Of a DNA stretch of 64,000 bases, positions 53,652 through 64,000 are shown piece after piece. Both the position numbers and the translations under genes were made by a program. Source of the DNA: Desulfobacter hydrogenophilus. Lineage in GTDB: Bacteria > Desulfobacterota > Desulfobacteria > Desulfobacterales > Desulfobacteraceae. The stretch lies in the NCBI RefSeq assembly GCF_004319545.1, contig NZ_CP036313.1, positions 1,486,001 to 1,550,000 on the forward strand, read 5' to 3'. How positions within the stretch are numbered: position 1 is the stretch's first letter; each line of letters begins with the position of its first letter. Below the pieces are notes generated by a model. That model saw only the letters and a program-made list of their open reading frames with translations. It was not told where the DNA came from and made no database searches.

Positions 53652-56546
53652 ATGACCCAAGATGCCATAGAACAGTTAATATCCCGTGTTTTTCCTGCAC
53701 TTGCCAAACCCCTTTACCAGGCTTTGCAGCGGCGGATTCAAGACTATTTTTCCGCTGGGAATATACAGGATATCAGCCAATTGCCTGTCAATGCCCAAGA
53801 TTTTACCCGGGTGATGTTGTTCAGCCCTTTTACGGCTGAGCATATTACAGCAAAGCCCTTGATACTCGACCGCCTTGGTAAGAGCGGTGATCTTGACACA
53901 TCCTATGCCCCGGGTGACATCAAAAAGAAGCTTGCTGCATTTATCGGGGATAACCAGGATAGTGCAGGGCTTAAAGCCCGGATGCTTGAATTTAAAGTGT
54001 ACGAAATCATTCGCATTGCCTGGCGGGATCTTACGGGTGCGGCACCGTTGTCCGAAATTATGATGGATCTGTCCGATCTTGCCTGTGCCTGTATTTCTTC
54101 GGGCTTTGAACAATTGTACCCGGTTTTGACCCAAAAATGGGGAACCCCCAAGGACAGCAACGGCAAAGCCCAGAATATTGTGGTGCTGGGCATGGGCAAA
54201 CTTGGGGCCGGTGAGTTGAATTTTTCTTCGGATATTGATCTTATTTTCGTATATCCCGATTCGGGTCAGACCGATGGAGACAGATCCATATCCAATGATG
54301 AATTTTTCACAAAATTGTGCCGGGAATTCATCAAGCTGTTTTCAATGGGTAACGGCACCCATTTTTACCGGGTGGATACCCGTCTGCGTCCGTTCGGGGA
54401 CAGCGGGCCCCTGGTCATGGATGCGTCTGCGTTTGAACATTATTACCAGTCCCAGGGCCGGGAATGGGAACGCTATGCCATGATCAAAGCAAGTCCGGTG
54501 GCAGGGGATATTGCAGCAGGCAACACAATTATTCAAGCGTTAAAACCCTTTATTTTCCGTAGATATCTGGATTACGGCGCCTTTGATTCCTTCAGGGATA
54601 TGAAACAGCGCATAACACTGCAGGTGAAAAACGCCAAGCTGAAACACAATATCAAAATCGGGGCCGGCGGTATCAGAGAAATTGAATTTTTCGGTCAACT
54701 TTTTCAGCTCATTCGAGGCGGGGTGGAACCGGCTCTTCAGGCCAGGCCGATCTTGTTGATTTTGGATACGTTGGTGGAAAAACAGTTGATAGAAGAAAAA
54801 GAGTGCGATGAACTCAAAGACGCCTATCATTTTCTTCGGCTTGTGGAAAACAGGCTTCAGGCGTACCAGGATCGTCAGACCCACGACATTCCCGAAGATC
54901 CGCTTCAGCGACAGATCCTTGCGCTATCCATGGGATATGAGGATGAAGACGCATTTTATGCGGAATTGTCCAGAATCCAGGGCATTGTTCACAAACATTT
55001 TTCTATACTTCTGGTACAAGCCGATGACGAAGACGAAGACAGCAGCAGCCAGGAATTGGAACAGATTTGGGACAGCATCACTGATCCCCAGTTTCAGGGT
55101 GAAGATCTCTCTATTTCCGGTTACCAGGATACAGGATCTGTGGTGCGGCTTCTCAAGGCCCTGGCAGCACATCCCAACACCCGCCAACTTTCCCAGGCCG
55201 GACGAAACAAATTATCTCAGCTTTTGCCCCATCTGATTAAAAAGGTGGGTGAACACCCGGATGCAGACGAGGTGATGGCCAAACTTATTGATCTGGTAGC
55301 GACCATTGAGCGGCGTACCTGCTATCTGTCTTTGCTCATTGAAAATAAAGGCGCCCTGGATAATCTGATCGTTCTTGCCCGCAAAAGCCCATGGATTATT
55401 TCATTTTTAAGCCAGCACCCGGTACTTCTAGATGAACTGATGGATCCGGTTACCCTGTACTCGCCGCCTAAACGGGATATGCTTGAACGGGAAATGGAAC
55501 GTAGTATGTCCCGGGTCCCGGAAGGGGATCTGGAGCTTCTGCTGGAAGAACTCAATATTTTTCGCCAGATTAATACGCTCAGGGTGGCTGCGGCAGATGT
55601 CTCAGGCAATTTTCCGCTGATGAAGGTCAGTGATCATCTGACTTGGATTGCTGAAACCATTCTTAACCAGGTGGTGGTGTCATCCTGGCAAATCGTAACC
55701 GAAAAATACGGGTATCCCAAGGGTATGGAAGGCAAGGGTATTGAAGGATGCGGGTTTATCGCCGTTGCCTACGGCAAAGTAGGCGGCCTTGAAATGGGAT
55801 ATAAATCTGACATAGATATGGTTTTTATTTTTGATGCTGAACCCGGATATACCAGTGGAACGGAACGATCCGTAGATATCACCCGGTTTTATTCCAATTT
55901 GGGTCAGCGCATTGTCCATGCTCTGAGCATGCATACCCCGGCCGGTACCCTCTACGGCGCGGATATGCGGCTTCGTCCCGGCGGGGATTCAGGCACCATT
56001 ATCACCCATCTCCAAACCTATGAAGATTACCTGAAAGACCAGGCCTGGACATTTGAACACCAGGCCTTGATCCGGGCCCGCCCCGTGGCCGGTGATCCGG
56101 CATTGTTTAAACGTTTTGATATCATTCGTAAAAAAATCCTGACCCGTAAACGCGATGATGCAATACTGAAAAAAGAAGTGGGTCAGATGCGTGAAAAAAT
56201 GCGGGCCCAGCGGTTAAAGTACGAACCCGGACAATTTAATCTCAAGCAGGGCCGGGGGGGGATTGTGGATATTGAATTCCTTGTTCAATACCTTGTGCTG
56301 CGCCATGCCTGTGACCATCCCGATGTTGTGGAGTGGACGGATAATATCCGCCTGCTCGAGGCCCTGAGTGTGGATGCATTAATATCCGGTGAGGACAGTG
56401 GCATTCTCCAGAACGCCTATGTAAACATGCGAAAGACCATACATCGGCTCACCCTCCAGGAGCGTTCTGCCACAGTGGATGAGGATCTGTTCAGTGATCA
56501 GGCCGCCAAAGTGGCACAAATTTATGATGCTGTCTTTATGTCTTAA
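53652..56546 (+). CDS. glnE: Bifunctional glutamine synthetase adenylyltransferase/deadenylyltransferase
   Basis: A 964-residue regulator that adenylylates and deadenylylates glutamine synthetase in response to PII. Two nucleotidyltransferase domains are visible: LNFSSDIDLIFVYPDSG near residue 195 and MGYKSDIDMVFIFDAE near 720, each with the DxD pair. GGIREIEFF and GGIVDIEFLVQY follow each domain. Length matches E. coli GlnE (about 946). Its position near gltBD makes this a nitrogen-assimilation neighbourhood, though it is a separate unit. Confidence 0.95.
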   Translation: MTQDAIEQLISRVFPALAKPLYQALQRRIQDYFSAGNIQDISQLPVNAQDFTRVMLFSPFTAEHITAKPLILDRLGKSGDLDTSYAPGDIKKKLAAFIGDNQDSAGLKARMLEFKVYEIIRIAWRDLTGAAPLSEIMMDLSDLACACISSGFEQLYPVLTQKWGTPKDSNGKAQNIVVLGMGKLGAGELNFSSDIDLIFVYPDSGQTDGDRSISNDEFFTKLCREFIKLFSMGNGTHFYRVDTRLRPFGDSGPLVMDASAFEHYYQSQGREWERYAMIKASPVAGDIAAGNTIIQALKPFIFRRYLDYGAFDSFRDMKQRITLQVKNAKLKHNIKIGAGGIREIEFFGQLFQLIRGGVEPALQARPILLILDTLVEKQLIEEKECDELKDAYHFLRLVENRLQAYQDRQTHDIPEDPLQRQILALSMGYEDEDAFYAELSRIQGIVHKHFSILLVQADDEDEDSSSQELEQIWDSITDPQFQGEDLSISGYQDTGSVVRLLKALAAHPNTRQLSQAGRNKLSQLLPHLIKKVGEHPDADEVMAKLIDLVATIERRTCYLSLLIENKGALDNLIVLARKSPWIISFLSQHPVLLDELMDPVTLYSPPKRDMLEREMERSMSRVPEGDLELLLEELNIFRQINTLRVAAADVSGNFPLMKVSDHLTWIAETILNQVVVSSWQIVTEKYGYPKGMEGKGIEGCGFIAVAYGKVGGLEMGYKSDIDMVFIFDAEPGYTSGTERSVDITRFYSNLGQRIVHALSMHTPAGTLYGADMRLRPGGDSGTIITHLQTYEDYLKDQAWTFEHQALIRARPVAGDPALFKRFDIIRKKILTRKRDDAILKKEVGQMREKMRAQRLKYEPGQFNLKQGRGGIVDIEFLVQYLVLRHACDHPDVVEWTDNIRLLEALSVDALISGEDSGILQNAYVNMRKTIHRLTLQERSATVDEDLFSDQAAKVAQIYDAVFMS

Positions 56547-57029
56547 AGGGGTCGGTTCTTTCATTTTTAGCCTTCTGTAAACCTATCGATACAATCCATT
56601 TTATTGAACTTGACATCACCCCGGACTTCCTTTCCAGGATTCCGGGATGATGCTGTTTAAAAATTTTCAACATTTTTTCAACCTGTTTTTCGACAATCAG
56701 GCATTTTTTTGAACATTGCCAAGATCCTTCTTTAACAAGGTTTTTATATATTTTGAACATGTTTTAAACACAGTAATCAATAACTTTTGAACGTACTGTT
56801 ATGTTTATTGACGTTTTATTAATATAGTTTTGAACATTTTAGATGAGTCTGTTGATAAATGCAGGAATATGGTAAAATATAGAAATTTTTATATGAAAGT
56901 TTTAATAACTTACTGAATTACTTCATGGTTTGTTGTGGCCTGACCTCGGTGAAAGACCAGATCGGCCATAGCTGTTAGTAATGAAAATCTATACCCCGTT
57001 GATTACGGACAAACACTGGAAATAAGACA
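56547..57029. other. Intergenic region without recognised features
   Basis: About 480 bases, AT-rich in its middle. Repeated TTTTGAAC/GTTCAAAA-like words occur (56755, 56789, 56830) but form no clear array. I see no ORF with a ribosome site or recognisable domain. The promoter of the YkgJ gene should lie in the last part. Confidence 0.4.
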
Positions 57030-57809
57030 ATGACAACATCTGACAACACCATGGACAGCAAGGCAAATCGTAAATTACTTGGCAGCCGAACCTTTAATTT
57101 TGCCTGTCACGACGGTGTGCCCTGCTTTACCCGTTGCTGCCACAATGCCGACATGTATCTTTATCCCTATGACATTGTACGCATGAAGCAGAATCTTAAC
57201 ATGACTTCGGAAGAATTTCTGGTTGCCCACACCACAACAGCCATCCGCGACATGCCCACCTTTCCCAACGTGATGTTGAAAATGAGTGACCGGCAGAACA
57301 ATCCCTGCACCTTTCTGACAGAAAAAGGATGTACGGTTTATTCAGACAGACCTTATTCCTGCCGGGCCTATCCCCTGGAACCGGCTGTCTATGGCGACGC
57401 TGACGGTAGCATGCGCACGCAGTATTATGTCATGCACCATGATTACTGCAAGGGACATGGTGAAGATAAAGAATGGACTGCCAAAGCGTGGATAGTGGAC
57501 CAGGAAATGCAGGCATATCATGAACCCAACAATTGCTGGGCTCGCATTGCAGGCCGTTTACAGGCCGATTCGTTCAGGGCCCAGGGCCTTGATATGAACA
57601 GCCCGCCTATGAAGATGGCGTTCATGGCCAGTTACAATATGGATACCTTCCGCCATTTTGTTTTTGAAAGCAGTTTTTTATCACGCTATGTTGTCCCAGA
57701 GCAGCAGCTGGATGTGGTGAAACAAGATGACCGGGAGCTGCTCATGCTTGGGCTTTCCTGGATCGAAAGATTTTTGTTCAGTGACGGAGCATTAGAAGAA
57801 CGCGCCTGA
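57030..57809 (+). CDS. YkgJ family cysteine-cluster protein
   Basis: A 259-residue protein of the YkgJ/UPF0153 group. The cysteine pattern is CFTRCCHNAD near residue 31-36, then CTFLTEKGCTVYSDRPYSC RAYP near 90-112, which probably binds zinc or an iron-sulfur cluster. The function of the family is not established. The C-terminal half (DMNSPPMKMAFMASYNMDTF) is typical of the deltaproteobacterial subgroup. It stands alone between glnE and a convergent aminotransferase gene. Confidence 0.85.
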   Translation: MTTSDNTMDSKANRKLLGSRTFNFACHDGVPCFTRCCHNADMYLYPYDIVRMKQNLNMTSEEFLVAHTTTAIRDMPTFPNVMLKMSDRQNNPCTFLTEKGCTVYSDRPYSCRAYPLEPAVYGDADGSMRTQYYVMHHDYCKGHGEDKEWTAKAWIVDQEMQAYHEPNNCWARIAGRLQADSFRAQGLDMNSPPMKMAFMASYNMDTFRHFVFESSFLSRYVVPEQQLDVVKQDDRELLMLGLSWIERFLFSDGALEERA

Positions 57810-57914
57810 GCCGGGAATACTATTCATAGATGCCCTAAGCGATTATATGCTGCCCTGGAAACCGGTCTTTATTTTATCGGTATCCAGGGAGAGGTTCATT
57901 TTTATGATACCGTG

Positions 57915-57941
57915 AAGCCCCTGTCTGATTGTCAGGGGCTT
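57915..57941. terminator. Hairpin between convergent genes
   Basis: AAGCCCCTG (57915-57923) and CAGGGGCTT (57933-57941) form a perfect 9-bp stem with a 9-base loop, placed between the YkgJ and alaC stops. It has no strong T-tract on either strand, so termination is only probable. Confidence 0.5.
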
Positions 57942-58007
57942 GAACGCGCTATGAATAAAATTTGTCCGGCATTTTGACCCGAAATGTATAGACTGTCGTT
58001 TCATCTT

Positions 58008-59207
58008 TTAAATTTTCATCTGGTCCATGGCTTTTTTCATCTGCCGAACAGCCTGGCGCAGGCGTTCTTCATTTTCAACCAGGGCCAGGCGAAGATACCC
58101 TTCTCCCTCTTCGGAAAAACCGGTTCCTGGTGCCACTGCCACATTTCCATTGTTCATCAGCTGGATGGCAAACTCCATGGACCCCATTTTATTAAACGGT
58201 TCAGGGATTTTTGCCCACACAAACATGCCGGCCTTTGGTCTTTCTATATCCCATCCGATTCGTTCAAGACCTGAACAAAGTACGTCCCGACGGTGTTCAT
58301 ATATTTTTGCAAGTTCAGGAATGGTATCATCACAGTCCCGAAGTGCAATAATACCTGCCACCTGGATGGCAGAGAATATACCATAATCAAAATAGCCTTT
58401 AATTTTTCCAAGTGCCTCGACAATTTTTTCATTACCAACGCAATATCCAATGCGCCAACCGGCCATGTTGTATGACTTGGAAAAGGACCCAAACTCAACC
58501 CCGACATCTTTGGCGCCTTCAATCTCAAGGAAACTTGGGGCAACATACCCGTCATAGGTTATTTTTCCGTAGGCAAAGTCATTGATAACCATGAATTTAA
58601 ACCGTTTGGCAAGCTTTACGATCTCTTTGAAAAAAGCCTTATCCGTTACAACGCCGGTGGGGTTATGGGGGTAATTGAGCATGAGAACTTTTGGGCTGGG
58701 ATAACAGGCTTCACATACTTTAATAATCCTGTCCAGAAAACCCTTTTCAGGTTCCAGGGGGATTCTCATGACATTTGCACCGGCGATCACTGCTGCATAG
58801 ATATGGATGGGAAAGGCCGGTGCCGGAACCAGAACGCAGTCCCCAGGGCCCATGATGGCCAGGCACAAATGCGAAATTCCTTCTTTAGAACCAATGGTAA
58901 AGTAAGTTTCTTTGTCCGCATCCAGATTAATGTTGTAATGCCGGTTGTAATATTTGGCAATTTCTTTTTTTAAATTGGGAAGTCCTGAACTTTCCGGGTA
59001 CCTGTGGGATTTTGGATCCTTGGCAACGCTCACCAGCTTCTCAATAACTGCATCAGGTGTGGGGTCCATTGGATTTCCCATGCCAAGGTCAATGACATCA
59101 TCTCCATTCCGCCGTTTATCCATTTTCATTTTATTGATCATACCGAAAAGGTAAGGGGGCAGGTAATCCATCCGGGATGCAAATCGAATAATATTGTCTT
59201 GTTCCAC
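58008..59207 (-). CDS. alaC: Class I aminotransferase, AlaC-like (glutamate-pyruvate type)
   Basis: A 399-residue PLP enzyme very similar in layout to E. coli AlaC: DVIDLGMGNPMDPTPDAVI, TIGSKEGISHL, PAPAFPIHIYGA-like PAPAFPIHIYAAV, NYPHNPTG, and the lysine motif FGSFSKSYNMAGWRIG that binds PLP. AlaC transfers an amino group between glutamate and pyruvate to make alanine. LL-diaminopimelate aminotransferase is a related alternative, but the AlaC match is stronger. It would draw glutamate from the GltBD system encoded nearby. Confidence 0.88.
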   Translation of the reverse strand: MEQDNIIRFASRMDYLPPYLFGMINKMKMDKRRNGDDVIDLGMGNPMDPTPDAVIEKLVSVAKDPKSHRYPESSGLPNLKKEIAKYYNRHYNINLDADKETYFTIGSKEGISHLCLAIMGPGDCVLVPAPAFPIHIYAAVIAGANVMRIPLEPEKGFLDRIIKVCEACYPSPKVLMLNYPHNPTGVVTDKAFFKEIVKLAKRFKFMVINDFAYGKITYDGYVAPSFLEIEGAKDVGVEFGSFSKSYNMAGWRIGYCVGNEKIVEALGKIKGYFDYGIFSAIQVAGIIALRDCDDTIPELAKIYEHRRDVLCSGLERIGWDIERPKAGMFVWAKIPEPFNKMGSMEFAIQLMNNGNVAVAPGTGFSEEGEGYLRLALVENEERLRQAVRQMKKAMDQMKI

Positions 59208-59332
59208 GTCAAAAACTCCTAATTATAAATGGTTGAAGCATGAAATCAAAATAAAAATAAAAAGAATATCAGATTTTATTAAACTGATAAAATCAAATTT
59301 TTAGTAAACATTAAATTGTGTCCATGTTAACA

Positions 59333-59348
59333 ATGTTTCACGGGAAAC
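59333..59348. promoter_or_regulatory. parS-like ParB binding site
   Basis: TGTTTCACGGGAAACA differs at one central base from the bacterial consensus TGTTTCACGTGAAACA. It lies in a non-coding gap 11 bases from the end of the toprim-like gene. A second, weaker look-alike (TGTTCCACGTCAAAAA, two mismatches to TGTTNCACGTGAAACA) is at 59200-59215. Chromosomal parS sites cluster near the replication origin. Confidence 0.65.
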
Positions 59349-59358
59349 ATTTTTTGTT

Positions 59359-59847
59359 TTAAAGAGGAATATTGACACTGAACACATCCGGATCTTCTTG
59401 GAATATTTTAAGGCCTTCCATGATGCCGGTCGCATTTTTGACTTCACGATTACCAGGGCCTAAAACCAAGGGGCCTTTAAAACTGCCCGGAATTATCAAT
59501 TCAGACGCCGGTTCATCATCCGGATTTTCCATTGAAATAATAAAAACACCTGTAATTTTTTTTCCCACAAGATAAGGAAAAACAATGCCGGAAGGAATAA
59601 AAAAAGAATCTTTGCAGGAAAGCCCCCACCCTTCACATGGCCGGTTGTGACCGAATTTATTCCAGCCAATATACATCTTACTGATAAAATTAAGATTTAA
59701 GCCCTTAATATACAGAAAAGATAAAGGGTCTTCATTGTTTTTGCCCCAAAGATGATCGTGTGACCTGATGGCAAAGGCCTTTGCTTTTTTTTCCCAGGCT
59801 TTGACATCCACACAAAAACTATTTTCAGAATAAAGATCAGATTTCAT
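59359..59847 (-). CDS. Hypothetical protein, toprim/primase-like C-terminal part
   Basis: A 162-residue protein. I start at MKSDLYSENS (ATG 59847), which overlaps the end of the PIN-like gene; the longer frame extends into that gene. Residues 80-160 (PSGIVFPYLVGKKITGVFII, VLGPGNREVKNATGIMEGLK) resemble the segment of phage/plasmid primase proteins in which a decoded polar patch precedes the toprim domain. The acidic catalytic residues of toprim are not obvious. The identification is weak. The pair may be a mobile-element remnant or a small nucleic-acid-acting module. Confidence 0.5.
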   Translation of the reverse strand: MKSDLYSENSFCVDVKAWEKKAKAFAIRSHDHLWGKNNEDPLSFLYIKGLNLNFISKMYIGWNKFGHNRPCEGWGLSCKDSFFIPSGIVFPYLVGKKITGVFIISMENPDDEPASELIIPGSFKGPLVLGPGNREVKNATGIMEGLKIFQEDPDVFSVNIPL

Positions 59848-60370
59848 AAGGTATAAACATGGCCAGGTCCGATGGGGACAACGCCTTTGCCTTTTCAATT
59901 ACAGTTTTGGAGTACCGCCCTATTCCAATAACAAAGGCGGTTTTATTAAGATAGTCATTTTTGTTCAATATGCCGGCAAACCACAAAATTTTTGGGACCA
60001 GCAGGGCATTGATAAACGGCACCTTGTGCCTCAGACAGAATCGGGCCCCTTTTGCATCGTCTATCGTAATGAAGGAGGGCTGATCCGGGTCGACATTCTG
60101 GAAATAAAGCACCAGGGTCTGCCGTTCACCAAGATCCATATTTTCGGGTAAATTTATATTGTCCTGTCGGTCGGTATCAGCCCGGCATACCTTTACACTG
60201 TTTTTTTGAACCATGGATAAAAAAAAATTGGCACCAGGATGATCCGGCACTCCCACCTCTTTGTAGACATGGGTTTCCATGATTATAGAAAAATATTGGG
60301 TACACGGAACAAAAAGCCCGGCTTTATATAAAAGAATAGCAGAAGAGGCGTCAATATAAACTGTGTGCAT
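59837..60370 (-). CDS. PIN-like domain protein
   Basis: A 177-residue protein that opens with VYIDASSAILLYKAGLF, the first Asp of a PIN nuclease fold. It continues with an acidic LGERQTLVLYF segment (second acid) and SFITIDDAKGARFCLRHKVP (third/fourth acids), in the order seen in DUF3368-type PIN proteins. Such proteins are often toxins or RNA-processing nucleases. No typical small antitoxin gene precedes it; instead it overlaps a downstream toprim-like gene. Function is not assigned. Confidence 0.65.
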   Translation of the reverse strand: MHTVYIDASSAILLYKAGLFVPCTQYFSIIMETHVYKEVGVPDHPGANFFLSMVQKNSVKVCRADTDRQDNINLPENMDLGERQTLVLYFQNVDPDQPSFITIDDAKGARFCLRHKVPFINALLVPKILWFAGILNKNDYLNKTAFVIGIGRYSKTVIEKAKALSPSDLAMFIPYEI

Positions 60371-60627
60371 TACAATGTCCCCAAGGTTAAGTTCGAAAAA
60401 GCATATAATAAATATTGTAAACTGTGTCCATTGATAAACAGGAATTGGAAAAAATTTTGTCTAAAAAAGTTTTTTTTACATGCGCGTCTCCCATAAAATC
60501 GGTCGATGTTTGCAGATGTCTGTGATTGTATCGGTTTTTACAAGAAATATAATTTTGGTTAATTACCTGAAATTATATGAAAAATTATTTTCCATGCAAA
60601 GTTTTAAAAAAAAATAAAAAAAAGTGT

Positions 60628-60656
60628 TTGACAGCCGTGTCAGATTCAGGCATATT
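60628..60656 (+). promoter_or_regulatory. rRNA operon promoter
   Basis: A perfect -35 TTGACA at 60628-60633, a 17-base spacer and the -10 hexamer CATATT at 60651-60656, about 175 bases before the 16S gene. An A/T-rich tract (60605-60625) immediately upstream could serve as an UP element. Confidence 0.7.
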
Positions 60657-60721
60657 TCGCCGGTCTTCTCGAGGGGACAAAGCAAAACGGTTTTCTTCGG
60701 GAAGTTTTTTTTTGCAAGGTT

Positions 60722-60734
60722 TGATCTTTGAAAA
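60722..60734 (+). promoter_or_regulatory. boxA-type antitermination site in the rRNA leader
   Basis: TGATCTTTGAAAA closely matches the boxA consensus TGCTCTTTGAAAA used by the NusB/S10 complex for rRNA antitermination. It lies between the promoter and the 16S gene. Confidence 0.7.
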
Positions 60735-60829
60735 TTGGTCAGTGAAGAAGAAAAGAGCGGGTCAATGACAATACGCTTTAGCTTAACAGCTTTGAGTGTA
60801 GACCTTAAAAAGTTTTAGTAAAGGATTAT

Positions 60830-62389
<1,560 letters not shown>

Positions 62390-62748
62390 AAAGGAAAGAA
62401 ATACATAAAGCTTTTTTTGGATTCACTGACCAATTTTGAGAGATCAACCCGGTGAAATTAAGTAACCGCACTCTCTTTGTTCTTTGACAATTTGTTGTAG
62501 TAAATATCAATAGCGTTGTTGATCAGGTATCATAGGATACCCAATCAACTAAATATAAAATGGTGTGAAAGATGAAAATCAATCACTCCATGCTATGTTG
62601 AAGAAAATTTTGCTGAAATTCAAGGCGCGATCGGCAATTTTAAATAAAGCGTAGTAGACTACGCTGTTTTAAAATTGACGTGAAGCAACGAAGAAGTTCA
62701 CAAAATTTTCAAAAACATCAAAGCGTTTAAACTTATTTGTGGAATAGT
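62390..62748 (+). other. 16S-23S internal transcribed spacer, without tRNA genes
   Basis: A spacer of about 360 bases. It holds a boxA-like TGTTCTTTGACAA at 62478-62490 and a large palindrome at 62603-62710. I found no cloverleaf or T-arm, so the usual tRNA-Ile/tRNA-Ala pair is missing from this operon copy. Confidence 0.8.
62603..62710. repeat. Large palindromic element in the rRNA spacer
   Basis: Outer arms GAAAATTTTG (62603-62612) and CAAAATTTTC (62701-62710); middle arms CAATTTTAAAT... and GTTTTAAAATTG; centre AGCGTAGT-AG-ACTACGCT (62648-62665). About 108 bases in all. It could fold into one long hairpin used in rRNA processing, or be a dispersed palindromic repeat that landed in the spacer. 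Confidence 0.7.

Positions 62749-64000
<1,252 letters not shown>

Noticed and set aside
56536..56760. 74-residue minus-strand ORF after glnE
   Set aside because: Starts without a ribosome site in AT-rich DNA, overlaps the glnE end and shows no domain.

Overview
The window looks like the chromosome of a sulfate-reducing deltaproteobacterium of the Desulfobacter/Desulfobacula type (Desulfobacterota). The evidence is the 16S rRNA sequence, the housekeeping proteins (KsgA, Prs, PurF, CarAB, GltBD, GlnE, AlaC), a split RdgC, and a transposase resembling the ISDol1 group of Desulfococcus. Genus assignment is inference. Positions 1 and 64000 both cut through a gene: a DUF2520/Rossmann protein at the left and 23S rRNA at the right.

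Layout. 1-8.1 kb: ordinary core genes (DUF2520 protein, M16C peptidase, ksgA, an HD-GYP-like protein with eroded catalytic motifs, prs). 8.1-10.2 kb: a two-gene YeeE/YedE transporter bracketed by about 325-bp imperfect direct repeats that carry decayed 3' ends of an rdgC-like gene. 10.7-11.9 kb: an IS630-type element. 12.0-22.6 kb: a redox gene cluster made of a MarR regulator, ferredoxin, ferric-reductase-like membrane cytochrome (interrupted by an IS200-type element), Tat flavoprotein, MFS exporter, second Tat flavoprotein, second ferredoxin, Tat lipoprotein of the metallo-beta-lactamase fold, and an exported UGSC-like protein whose frame crosses a TGA followed by a SECIS-like hairpin. 22.6-24.7 kb: a truncated Fic gene and the intact two-gene rdgC locus. 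24.8-28.3 kb: a P2C-type P-ATPase with a universal stress protein. 28.6-35.4 kb: a probable carA-carB-purF-radical SAM operon. 35.8-45.8 kb: an accessory/defence island with an AbiE pair, an ISDol1-like element, a reverse transcriptase with an upstream structured RNA region, a group II intron relic, a Fic gene split by an IS4-type element, and an hsdS stub. 45.9-60.4 kb: nitrogen metabolism (gltB, gltD, glnE) plus a DisA_N protein, a YkgJ protein, an alaC-like aminotransferase, a parS-like site and a PIN/toprim-like pair. 60.6-64 kb: an rRNA operon (promoter, 16S, spacer without tRNA, start of 23S).

Two regions are the best candidates for something little described. The first is the 12-22.6 kb cluster. 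Two flavoprotein/ferredoxin pairs, a membrane b-type cytochrome, a lipoprotein hydrolase and a putative selenoprotein appear to be assembled at or outside the membrane. Three TTAG-N4-CTAA palindromes lie upstream of the MarR gene and of the first ferredoxin. A periplasmic reductive or detoxifying pathway is a reasonable inference; the substrate is unknown. The second is the standalone YADD reverse transcriptase preceded by about 330 bases of hairpin-rich, terminator-ended non-coding sequence. That layout matches defence-associated reverse transcriptases that copy a neighbouring non-coding RNA. No CRISPR array or tRNA gene was recognised.
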